Part shown: piece after piece, positions 1 to 5,980 of the stretch
Layout of the letters: the number at the start of each line of letters is the position of its first letter
How positions within the stretch are numbered: the first letter of the stretch is position 1
DNA from: Gemmatimonadaceae bacterium
GTDB lineage: Bacteria > Gemmatimonadota > Gemmatimonadetes > Gemmatimonadales > Gemmatimonadaceae
NCBI GenBank assembly: GCA_013816695.1
Contig: JACDDZ010000112.1
Location: forward strand, 1 to 5,980
DNA length: 5,980 nucleotides
Reading direction: 5' to 3'
Notes under the pieces: generated by a model
What the model saw: the letters and a program-made list of their open reading frames with translations, nothing else
Told to the model about the DNA's origin: nothing
The model's database searches: none
Position numbers and translations under genes: made by a program

Positions 1-301
1 TTAACGCGCCTGCAGAAGTTTCCCCGCTGAGCCCTGCATTGACTGCATCGACAGATAATCCCGCCTGTTGCGCCTTTCTCTGGATCACAGCCGGAAAGGC
101 CTGATCAGGCTGAAGCCCGTAACCGGCCGTGAGGCTCGTGCCAAAAAACAAAATTGTAGGTCCGTGCGTAGTCATCTTTGAACGCGCTCCAGTAACCGCG
201 GGCGCCACTGCGCGTTCACTAGTTTGCGCTCTATCACCCATATTTCCTTCCGACCCGCATGCGGCAAGCGCCACCCACAAAAAAACACATAGACGTTTCA
301 T
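1..301 (-). CDS. tesA: TesA-like GDSL/SGNH esterase lipoprotein, N-terminal part
   Basis: Partial gene: the first 100 codons are in the window and the rest lies left of base 1. The ATG is the complement of 299-301. Residues 1-15 form a lipoprotein signal (Lys2-Arg3, a hydrophobic stretch, then LAAC with Cys15 at 257-259), followed by a polar linker of about 30 residues. The catalytic domain begins near residue 48 with ILFFGTSLTAGYGL: this is SGNH block I with nucleophile Ser56, and Thr55 replaces the Asp of the classic GDSL. NAGLSGETSAG (88-98) is block II with the oxyanion-hole Gly93. The Asp/His of block V lie outside the window. The family includes TesA/arylesterase/lysophospholipase enzymes that hydrolyse acyl esters and thioesters in the periplasm. 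Here the protein is predicted to be membrane-anchored. An in-frame ATG at 305-307 would add two residues; neither start has a visible Shine-Dalgarno. The gene is divergent from the ABC genes, as in E. coli tesA-ybbAP. Confidence 0.88.
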   Translation of the reverse strand, partial: MKRLCVFLWVALAACGSEGNMGDRAQTSERAVAPAVTGARSKMTTHGPTILFFGTSLTAGYGLQPDQAFPAVIQRKAQQAGLSVDAVNAGLSGETSAGAL

Positions 302-302
302 G
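299..302. other. Head-to-head overlapping start codons (CATG)
   Basis: The four bases CATG contain the plus-strand ATG (300-302) of the ABC ATPase and, read on the other strand, the ATG (301-299) of the esterase. The two divergent genes therefore share bases 300-301 and have no intergenic space. Each promoter must lie inside the coding sequence of the opposite gene, or one or both messages must be leaderless or nearly so. No convincing -35/-10 pair or Shine-Dalgarno is visible on either strand close by. CATAGA at 288-293 has the right distance to ATG 300 for a leaderless start but matches the -10 consensus poorly. Confidence 0.65.
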
Positions 303-971
303 CTCATAGCAAAAGAAGTTACCAAGGAATACAAGAGCGGCGATAACCAACTCGCCGTTCTCCGCGATGTCAACTTCGAGATTCCCCAGGGAAGCTTTGT
401 GGCAATCGTTGGACCTTCGGGCAGTGGCAAGACAACGCTGCTCGGCCTGCTCGCCGGACTGGATACACCGACGAAGGGGAAAATATTCCTCGACGATGCC
501 GACCTGACGCAGCTATCGGAGAATGGACGCGCCCGACTCCGCGGCGAGAAGGTCGGCTTCGTTTTTCAGAGCTTCCAGCTGATTCCCACCCTGACCGCCC
601 AGGAAAACATCCAGGTGCCACTCGAGCTCCGCGGCGATAGCGGCGCGGACGTTCGCGCCCGTGACCTGCTCGAGCGTGTGGGCCTGAGCGGCCGCGGCCA
701 CCACTTCCCTGCCCAGCTTTCCGGCGGCGAGCAGCAGCGCGTCGCAATAGCACGAGCCTTTGCAAACTCACCGCGAATTCTCTTCGCGGACGAGCCGACT
801 GGCAACCTCGACGGCGTCACCGGTGAGCGGATCGTTGAGCTTCTGGAAAGCATCAACAAGAATGAAGGATCAACTGTCATACTGGTAACGCACGACCAGA
901 ACATTGCAGCGCATGCAGCACGGACTATTCGCTTGCGAGATGGAGTGGTAGTGGAAGACACGGCAGCGTAG
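300..971 (+). CDS. ybbA: ABC transporter ATP-binding protein, YbbA/LolD/MacB family
   Basis: A complete 223-residue nucleotide-binding subunit. All motifs are present in order: Walker A GPSGSGKT (38-45), Q-loop Gln90 (FVFQSFQL), signature LSGGEQQ (140-146), Walker B ILFADEP (160-166) with catalytic Glu165, D-loop GNLD (168-171) and switch His198 (VTHD). The length and the FQSFQLIPTLTAQENI segment fit the LolD/MacB/YbbA branch, whose members power mechanotransmission-type (type VII) ABC systems rather than classical import or export. I chose ATG 300 because homologues begin a few residues before the first beta strand (LIAKEVTKEY). The reading frame stays open back to GTG 129, but that stretch is antisense to the esterase and has no family similarity. 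The stop TAG overlaps the permease GTG by one base, so the two subunits are presumably co-translated. The partner is the ten-helix permease downstream. Assignment to YbbA rather than LolD rests on that permease and the neighbouring tesA. Confidence 0.93.
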   Translation: MLIAKEVTKEYKSGDNQLAVLRDVNFEIPQGSFVAIVGPSGSGKTTLLGLLAGLDTPTKGKIFLDDADLTQLSENGRARLRGEKVGFVFQSFQLIPTLTAQENIQVPLELRGDSGADVRARDLLERVGLSGRGHHFPAQLSGGEQQRVAIARAFANSPRILFADEPTGNLDGVTGERIVELLESINKNEGSTVILVTHDQNIAAHAARTIRLRDGVVVEDTAA

Positions 972-3535
972 TGCAGATTCTCCCGCAGAATTTTGCACCG
1001 CTTGCAAAACTTGCCTGGCGGGAAAGCAGGTCCGCACGACGCAGGCTGCTGCTGTACATGTCATCGATCTCCCTTGGGGCCGCGGCGCTTGTTGCAATCG
1101 ACTCGTACGCCTCGAACGTAACGGCATCCGTCCAGGAGCAGTCGCGCGCGCTGCTCGGCGGAGACATTGCACTCTCCACTCGCCGTCCGCTCTTTGACTC
1201 CACCCAAAAACTCCTGGATACGCTGACGCGACAGGGTGTTCGCTTTGCACGCGTGACCAGCTTTCCCTCGATGGCCCTGGTTCCGCGCACAACCGCGATC
1301 CGGTTGGTACAGGTTCGCGCTGTGAGCTCCAACTATCCCGTTTACGGTGAAATAACAACCGAGCCCGCCGGACAGTGGCAGCAGCTCCAGGCCGGTCCGC
1401 ACGCGCTCGTAGATCCTTCCCTGCTGGTTACCCTCGAAGCTCACATAGGAGACACACTTAAACTCGGCTTCGGGCAATTCGTAATCACGGGAACGTTAAA
1501 GGACGTTCCCGGTTCGTCCGAAATCTCCGAGATCTTTGGGCCGCGTGTATTCATTCCCGAGCGATATGTCGCCGAGACAAGGCTTCTGGTATTTGGAAGC
1601 ACCGCACAATATCGGTTTCTCGGTAAAGTGCCTGCGTCCATCAAACCCGACGCGCTGGTCAAGCCGATGCGAAAGTTGTTCGCTCAAGTGGGAATGGAGG
1701 CTCGTACTGCAGAACAGAGCGAAGCACAGGCCACCAGGGCAATTCTGCAGCTGCGGAATTTCATTGGCGTCGTAGGCCTCGTAGCGCTGCTGCTCGGAGG
1801 CATAGGTGTCGCGAGCGGTGTGCGTGCATTCGTTGCGCGTAAGATCGACACCGTGGCCATCCTGCGCTGTCTCGGTGCGTCGAGCGGCCAGGTGCTGAGC
1901 ATTTATGTAGCGCAGGCAGCTGCAATGGGACTGCTGGGAGCTGCGGCCGGGGCTGCACTTGGAGTGGCTGTGCAGTTCGCGCTGCCGCGCGTAATGCGGG
2001 ATTTCCTGCCCGTCGACGTAACTGTCTCTCTGGTTCCAACTGCCATCATTGCAGGAATTGCCGTGGGCGGCTGGATTGCGCTGATCTTCTCGCTGCGCCC
2101 TCTGCTTGGCGTCCGGAATATTTCGCCGCTGCAGACCCTTCGCCGCGAGTCTGACGCCGACATACTTCGCACCCGATTCCGTGATGTTCCACGCCTGCTT
2201 GTGGACGCTGCTCTCGTGCTCAGCGTTGTCCTGATCGCCCTTTCCCGTTCTACGCGAGTGAGCAATGGACTGGGAATGGCGGCCGCGACCGGCGCTGTGA
2301 TCCTCATGCTGGTTCTGAGTGCAACAGCTCTGGCCTACGCCGCGCGGAAGTCGCTTCGGAAGGGATGGCCATATGTAATCCGGCAGGGCGTTGCAAATTT
2401 GTATCGACCCGCCAATCAGACGCGCGCGGTGATCCTTGCACTGGGATTCGGATCCTTCCTTATCACCACGCTGTATGTCGTTCAGGCAAATCTGTTGCGC
2501 CAGTTTTCGTCGGATTCGGCAGCATCACGCGCAAATGTTGTTTTCTATGATGTACAGCCGGATCAGGAAGCAGACATCCAGAAGACTGTCCGCTCCGGCG
2601 GTCACGAGGTTGTGCAGACTGCTCCCGTAGTGACGATGCGAATTGCCCAGATCAACGGCGTTTCGGTTTCAACGATGGTCGCAGATACAACGCTCAAGCC
2701 GCGCCGTCAGAATTGGACGCTCCGCCGCGAGTATCGGTCGACCTTTCGCGACTCTGTCGCGGAGGGCGAAACGATTACGAAGGGGAAATGGTTCGGGGCG
2801 CAGAAGCTATCACGGGATACAGGAGAAGTATCGCTGGAGAATTCGCTCGCGACTGATCTGAAGGCAAATGTCGGCGACGTGATAACATGGGACGTCCAGG
2901 GCGTGATGCTCCCGACCAGGGTCACCAGCCTGCGCGACGTTATCTGGACTCGCTTCGAGCCCAACTTCTTCGCTGTGTTCTCTCCCGAATCACTGAGGGA
3001 AGCGCCGCGACAGTATGTCGTGCTGGCGAACGTGTCCGGGCGCGCCGAAGTGACACGGCTTCAGCGTGCGCTGGTGGGAAAGTATCCCAACATTTCGAGC
3101 CTGGATCTCTCGCTGATCAAGGAATCGATCATGAAGGTGATGAGCAAAGTGGCGATCGCTGTTCGATTCATGGCCATCTTCAGTCTCGCGATGGGTATTC
3201 CTGTTCTCTTCAGCTCTATTGCCGCCACGCGTCGCGATCGTATTCGCGAAGGTGTCCTACTCAAGACTCTTGGAGCTACACGAGGACAGATCATGCGGAT
3301 TCTTTTGTCGGAGTACATTCTCCTCGGGGTGCTGGGCAGCCTGACGGGAATGGTGCTCGCGATCGGGGGAGGCTGGGCTCTGACACACTTTGTGTTCGAG
3401 AACGACTTCTCACCGGCCTGGGGTCCCGCGTTTGGGATTGCGGGTCTCATGATGGCGCTGACAGTCTCGATCGGCCTGCTTGCCGGGCGGGATGTTTTCA
3501 GGGAAACAGCGATGTCCGCATTAAGAGAATCATGA
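971..3535 (+). CDS. ybbP: FtsX/MacB-type ABC transporter permease, YbbP-like, ten helices
   Basis: An 854-residue inner-membrane protein, slightly longer than E. coli YbbP (about 800). It starts at GTG 971, inside the TAG stop of the ATPase gene (TAGTG). No good Shine-Dalgarno is visible (GGAAG at 953-957 is too far away), which suggests translational coupling. Hydrophobic segments lie at about 26-44, 263-283, 310-338, 352-375, 408-424, 434-456, 485-505, 723-750, 778-805 and 817-838. This gives two similar halves of helix / about 217-residue periplasmic domain / three helices, joined by a two-helix linker. Both FtsX domains carry the matching motif VAILRCLGASSGQVL (295-309) and GVLLKTLGATRGQIM (761-775), the cytoplasmic turn that in this family contacts the ATPase. 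One chain thus does the job of a LolC/LolE pair. The family moves or extracts hydrophobic molecules by mechanical coupling; the substrate here is not shown by the sequence. The neighbouring TesA-like hydrolase suggests a lipid or acyl ester. Confidence 0.92.
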   Translation: MQILPQNFAPLAKLAWRESRSARRRLLLYMSSISLGAAALVAIDSYASNVTASVQEQSRALLGGDIALSTRRPLFDSTQKLLDTLTRQGVRFARVTSFPSMALVPRTTAIRLVQVRAVSSNYPVYGEITTEPAGQWQQLQAGPHALVDPSLLVTLEAHIGDTLKLGFGQFVITGTLKDVPGSSEISEIFGPRVFIPERYVAETRLLVFGSTAQYRFLGKVPASIKPDALVKPMRKLFAQVGMEARTAEQSEAQATRAILQLRNFIGVVGLVALLLGGIGVASGVRAFVARKIDTVAILRCLGASSGQVLSIYVAQAAAMGLLGAAAGAALGVAVQFALPRVMRDFLPVDVTVSLVPTAIIAGIAVGGWIALIFSLRPLLGVRNISPLQTLRRESDADILRTRFRDVPRLLVDAALVLSVVLIALSRSTRVSNGLGMAAATGAVILMLVLSATALAYAARKSLRKGWPYVIRQGVANLYRPANQTRAVILALGFGSFLITTLYVVQANLLRQFSSDSAASRANVVFYDVQPDQEADIQKTVRSGGHEVVQTAPVVTMRIAQINGVSVSTMVADTTLKPRRQNWTLRREYRSTFRDSVAEGETITKGKWFGAQKLSRDTGEVSLENSLATDLKANVGDVITWDVQGVMLPTRVTSLRDVIWTRFEPNFFAVFSPESLREAPRQYVVLANVSGRAEVTRLQRALVGKYPNISSLDLSLIKESIMKVMSKVAIAVRFMAIFSLAMGIPVLFSSIAATRRDRIREGVLLKTLGATRGQIMRILLSEYILLGVLGSLTGMVLAIGGGWALTHFVFENDFSPAWGPAFGIAGLMMALTVSIGLLAGRDVFRETAMSALRES

Positions 3536-3545
3536 TCGATATCCT

Positions 3546-3579
3546 TGTGGCGTTCGACTGCGCCGCAGAGGACGCCACG
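3546..3579. repeat. Imperfect inverted repeat (long hairpin) upstream of the terminator
   Basis: GTGGCGT (3547-3553) pairs perfectly with ACGCCAC (3572-3578). The stem extends by T-G wobbles at 3546/3579 and 3554/3571 and by a C-G pair at 3555/3570. After a small internal loop (3556-3557 opposite 3569) a second stem, CTGC 3558-3561 with GCAG 3565-3568, closes on three bases. It lies 11 bases after the permease stop and just before the A-tract of the terminator. It has no T-tract on either side, so it is not itself a classical terminator. It could protect the permease mRNA 3' end or aid pausing; that role is inference. Confidence 0.6.
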
Positions 3580-3581
3580 AC

Positions 3582-3620
3582 AAAAAAAAGCTCCCGGAAT
3601 TACCCGGGAGCTTTTTCTTT
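3582..3620. terminator. Bidirectional rho-independent terminator between convergent genes
   Basis: AGCTCCCGG (3589-3597) pairs with CCGGGAGCT (3604-3612) around a six-base loop (3598-3603). The plus strand then reads TTTTTCTTT (3612-3620). The other strand exits the hairpin into eight T residues (complement of A 3582-3589). The A and T tracts can also pair and lengthen the stem. It sits 46 bases after the permease stop and 18 bases beyond the stop of the convergent DUF4397 gene, so it can end both transcription units. Confidence 0.93.
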
Positions 3621-3638
3621 CTGGTGCAGCTTCGGAAA

Positions 3639-4448
3639 TTATCTGTTGAGCGTGTTATCCAGAAACGGGCGATTGATGGCCGTCGTGGAGACAATGGTGA
3701 TGTCTCCCCTGGACGTGACCGTGTAGATCCTTCCCGCCGAGAATGAAACGTCCAATCTGGTGATTGCGTCCGTGGATGCACCCGTAACTCGCGTAGTGAT
3801 GTCATAACGGCCGCCCGGTAGCGCAGTGAATCCACCGCCGGTCTTGTACGCAACCGCGGAGCCAACTGCGGTTGTCGTTCCAGTCACGGTACTCTTCGCG
3901 TTCAGGACCATGGGGCTGGAATTCGAAATGGCATTAACGAATCTCACATACGCATTTGTAGCCGGTACCGTGAGGTCGAGAGCTGGAAAGGCATCTTCGA
4001 CAACGAACGACTCAGCTACCTTTGTCGTTGTATTGTAGAAGCCGCTTATGTAATACGAGTAAAACTTTCCATCAGCGATTGTGGTTGGAAGCGGCGAGAC
4101 GGAAACGTCTTTATCCGTAGCCGCGGAGATTTTTCCAGTGATCGTATACTGCCCGGGCGCGATCCCGGAATACAAGCCCCCGGAGCCCACACCGCCGTAT
4201 ACAACTCCGACGACGGACTCGGATCCCGTGGCCGACGTGGTAGCCGTCATCTTCGTGTCGTTTGCGTAAAAGTTCACATTCGGCATGCAGCTGGTCGTGG
4301 GTGTCGCTGTGACTGTGCAAACCCCGAAGTTAAAGAATTTGATGCGCGAGGCCGGCGCCGTTCCAGTGATGTCCTGAACGGCGTTCTTCTCGCATGCGGA
4401 TAGCGCGGATGCACAGAGCAGCCCCGCTAAAGTCAGATATTTTTTCAC
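3639..4448 (-). CDS. DUF4397-type lipoprotein with two beta-sandwich repeats
   Basis: A predicted lipoprotein of 269 residues. The signal is MKKYLTLAGLLCASALSAC with lipobox LSAC and Cys19, followed by a polar, Thr/Ser/Ala/Gly-rich mature part. Two related repeats can be seen. Repeat 1 (about 34-137) starts SRIKFFNFG, has IAPGQYTIT at 96-104 and ends with ADGKFYSYYISG. Repeat 2 (about 167-249) starts AYVRFVNAI, has ALPGGRYDIT at 209-218 and ends with SAGRIYTVTSRG. This pattern fits the DUF4397 family of cell-surface lipoproteins of unknown function; the name rests on motif resemblance only. Cys44 and Cys54 in repeat 1 might form a disulfide. I chose GTG 4448 because its GTGA overlaps the stop of the SusD-like gene and a GGA lies 7 bases upstream. 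ATG 4460 (adding MDHP) has no ribosome-binding site but is possible. The gene is the last of its operon before the terminator, in the position where SusE/SusF-like accessory proteins are found. Confidence 0.8.
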   Translation of the reverse strand: MKKYLTLAGLLCASALSACEKNAVQDITGTAPASRIKFFNFGVCTVTATPTTSCMPNVNFYANDTKMTATTSATGSESVVGVVYGGVGSGGLYSGIAPGQYTITGKISAATDKDVSVSPLPTTIADGKFYSYYISGFYNTTTKVAESFVVEDAFPALDLTVPATNAYVRFVNAISNSSPMVLNAKSTVTGTTTAVGSAVAYKTGGGFTALPGGRYDITTRVTGASTDAITRLDVSFSAGRIYTVTSRGDITIVSTTAINRPFLDNTLNR

Positions 4449-5980
4449 TGGGTGATCCATAGGGGTACAGTGTGATAATCCAGCTTGAGCCCGCCGATCG
4501 CAGTCAGAGCGGGGATGTTCCATACGTATTCGGAGTTGTATCTAGGCCGGATACGTTGCACGAGCTTTCCGGCATTGTCGGGGTACAGGGTTGTCGGGGG
4601 AGTAAATCCGAGGAATACCTGCTTGGCGCTGGCTGGATCGATGTCCGTGTAGTGATAACGGCGCATGTCTACCCAGGTCTCAACGTTGCCCCAACCAAAC
4701 AGGGCTATGTATTTCTGCGTCATGATCTGCGACAGCGTAAGCGTAGCGGCCGTCGGGACAATGGCGGGTGACGCCAGAAAAGCTGCTTTTTCCGCCGCAG
4801 GTATCTGCCCCGCCGGCGAGGAGATTTCAGCATTGCGCGAGTTTACATAATCGATGCTTGCCGAAATGCCCTTTGTGTAAGCGTCGAGCGCCGTGGCCTT
4901 GTCGCCTGATTTGTAAGCCGCCTCTGCCTTGATGAACTGAAGCTCGGCATATGTGAGGACAGGAAGTTTGGCCTTGTCATCGAAGATGTAACGCCCCGGC
5001 AGCTGGCTTCCAGCCGTGCCCACGTATCCGTAAAAGTTGTTTGGGGCCTGCGGCGCGCTGAATGCGCCACCATTAACGACATTGATATCCAGACCACGCA
5101 CCACTCCGTCGGGCGACGGGGACAGAACGCGGGTCAGCCGGGGATCAACCGTTCCTCCGAACTGGGTTCCATTCATCAGGCTCACCACGTACTGCGTCTG
5201 CCTGTAGTTGAAGAAGCTCCCGTTGCCGAAGCCCCGCCCGAAAAAGCTGAGGTCATCGGAGCTGGTGCCAGGATAATTCATGAGCGGATCGTCGGCGTTG
5301 CTGGCGAGCGACTTGTCCACCGCCGCGATTACATCCGCAGCCTTGAACCCTGGCCTGTTGGAAAGGTGATTGAGGTTAATAGCGAGGAGCCCGTAAGCCA
5401 GCTTGAGCCACTTGGCGCGATCTCCACCGTAGATTTTGTCGCCCTTTGCCAGATATGACTGGCTCACGGCACCATCGCTACGCTGCAGGTTCGTGATGGC
5501 GCTGTTAAGCAGCTTCTGGACTTCGAGATAGGCGTAGTCCTGCGTGTCATAGTTGAAGCTGAACTTGCTCTGGTCGATCGCTTCCTTAACGATGATCTCG
5601 CCATAGACGTCGGTAGCCATCTGCCAGCCCCACGCCTTGATTACCTGACCTACGCCCAGAAGGTCCCACCGCTGCTCGGCTTCGGCTTTGGTGTTCATGT
5701 CGACAAGATTCTGACCGAGCGACCAGTAGACAGCTCGCCATATGGTTCCACCGTTATCGCTTCCGGGGTCATAGCCCATTCTGTCCCACGTACTGAGACC
5801 TGCGGTCGATGGGAGAGTCCAGTTCTGGGTGTACCGCCCGATAAAGCGGTTGTCGAACTGGGGTGCTGTCGCCATCCAGTATAGCAGTGGCGGCAGAAGA
5901 ACGTTCGCCGAAACCTGCTCCGGCGCGTTGGGGTTGGTATTGACGTCGAGGAAATCCTTGCAGGCTATGGGCGTCGCAAG
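4445..5980 (-). CDS. SusD/RagB-like outer-membrane nutrient-binding lipoprotein, 5' end cut off
   Basis: The frame runs open to the right edge, giving 511 residues; only the start of the signal peptide is missing. Just inside the edge is a lipobox-like TPIAC with Cys at 5960-5962, then KDFLDVNTNPNAPEQVSANVLLPPLL, a typical SusD-family N-terminus. Counted from the window edge, further family traits are YGEIIVKEAI (126-135), a helical TPR-like part LTYAELQFIKAEAAYKSGD (342-360), IMTQKYIALFGWGNVETWVDMRR (419-441), RIRPRYNSEYVWN (476-488) and the C-terminal DYHTVPLW (501-508). This pattern best fits the SusD-like_2 subgroup. SusD proteins sit on the outer membrane as a lid on a SusC TonB-dependent channel and capture oligosaccharides or peptides; the ligand here cannot be told. 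The SusC partner is expected upstream, beyond the window. ATG 5875 is an internal Met, not the start. The stop TGA overlaps the next gene's GTG by 4 bases. Confidence 0.92.
   Translation of the reverse strand, partial: LATPIACKDFLDVNTNPNAPEQVSANVLLPPLLYWMATAPQFDNRFIGRYTQNWTLPSTAGLSTWDRMGYDPGSDNGGTIWRAVYWSLGQNLVDMNTKAEAEQRWDLLGVGQVIKAWGWQMATDVYGEIIVKEAIDQSKFSFNYDTQDYAYLEVQKLLNSAITNLQRSDGAVSQSYLAKGDKIYGGDRAKWLKLAYGLLAINLNHLSNRPGFKAADVIAAVDKSLASNADDPLMNYPGTSSDDLSFFGRGFGNGSFFNYRQTQYVVSLMNGTQFGGTVDPRLTRVLSPSPDGVVRGLDINVVNGGAFSAPQAPNNFYGYVGTAGSQLPGRYIFDDKAKLPVLTYAELQFIKAEAAYKSGDKATALDAYTKGISASIDYVNSRNAEISSPAGQIPAAEKAAFLASPAIVPTAATLTLSQIMTQKYIALFGWGNVETWVDMRRYHYTDIDPASAKQVFLGFTPPTTLYPDNAGKLVQRIRPRYNSEYVWNIPALTAIGGLKLDYHTVPLWITQ

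Noticed and set aside
1..3. TTA at the left edge, which looks like a TAA stop of the minus-strand esterase
   Set aside because: The esterase reads codons ending at base 2 (4-2), so this TAA is out of frame. The protein is also still at block II, about 100 residues short of a full domain.
129..299. N-terminal extension of the ABC ATPase back to GTG 129 (57 extra residues)
   Set aside because: The stretch is antisense to the esterase, has no ABC similarity, and the family start coincides with ATG 300.
303..310. Extended -10-like TGCTATGAG on the minus strand as an esterase promoter
   Set aside because: A start about 7 bases after the hexamer would fall inside or past the ATG at 301, and no -35 element is found at 16-18 bases.
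870..1477. Several minus-strand open frames of 130-160 codons antisense to the ABC genes
   Set aside because: Arg/Ser/Ala-rich low-similarity shadows typical of GC-rich coding DNA; no recognisable motif or start signal.
1741..1760. Near-perfect 20-base palindrome around GCAGCTGC, a possible operator
   Set aside because: It lies deep inside the permease gene, encodes a plain ILQLRNF stretch leading into helix 2, has one mismatched pair, and is not repeated elsewhere in the window.
2887..3726. 279-codon plus-strand open frame across the permease end and the terminator
   Set aside because: It overlaps the permease in another frame, has no domain pattern, and runs through the terminator into the antisense of the DUF4397 gene.
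3826..4320. Short plus- and minus-strand open frames within the DUF4397 gene
   Set aside because: Shadow frames of a Thr/Ala/Gly-rich gene; the lipoprotein frame has signal peptide, lipobox and repeats.
1..5980. Mobile elements, CRISPR repeats, tRNA genes or a hidden defence system
   Set aside because: No direct repeat series, transposase, integrase, tRNA-like cloverleaf or defence domain is visible; nearly all bases belong to five ordinary genes and one short gap.

Overview
The window looks like a piece of chromosome from a moderately GC-rich Gram-negative bacterium. A SusD/RagB-type lipoprotein, lipobox-bearing exported proteins and codons rich in G/C together suggest Gemmatimonadota or a GC-rich relative of Bacteroidota. 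This is an inference from gene content only, since no rRNA or other marker gene is present. I see no tRNA, rRNA, CRISPR array, insertion sequence, phage gene or clear sign of horizontal transfer.

Layout: two divergent units on the left and a convergent pair on the right. At the left edge, on the minus strand, is the N-terminal third of a TesA-like GDSL/SGNH esterase that reads as a lipoprotein (runs off the window at base 1). Its start codon overlaps, head to head, the start codon of a plus-strand ABC ATPase (YbbA/LolD type, 300-971). The ATPase is followed with a 1-base stop/start overlap by an 854-residue ten-helix FtsX/MacB-type permease (YbbP type, 971-3535). The order tesA / ybbA-ybbP, with tesA divergent, is the same as in E. 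coli. It points to one functional module: an ATP-driven, non-canonical (type VII) ABC system in the inner membrane that works on a hydrophobic substrate, together with a periplasm-facing lipid/ester hydrolase.

The 103-base gap 3536-3638 separates the two plus-strand genes from a minus-strand operon arriving from the right. It holds a long imperfect hairpin and then a perfect terminator hairpin with A8 on one side and a T-rich tract on the other, so it can stop transcription from both directions.

The minus-strand operon reads from the right edge: a SusD/RagB-like outer-membrane lipoprotein (4445 to beyond 5980, missing only its first residues) and, coupled to it by a 4-base GTGA overlap, a second lipoprotein with two DUF4397-like beta-sandwich repeats (3639-4448). 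A SusC-like TonB-dependent transporter is expected just upstream, outside the window. The DUF4397 protein takes the place that SusE/SusF-type accessory lipoproteins take in Bacteroidota, which makes it the most interesting less-described component here.
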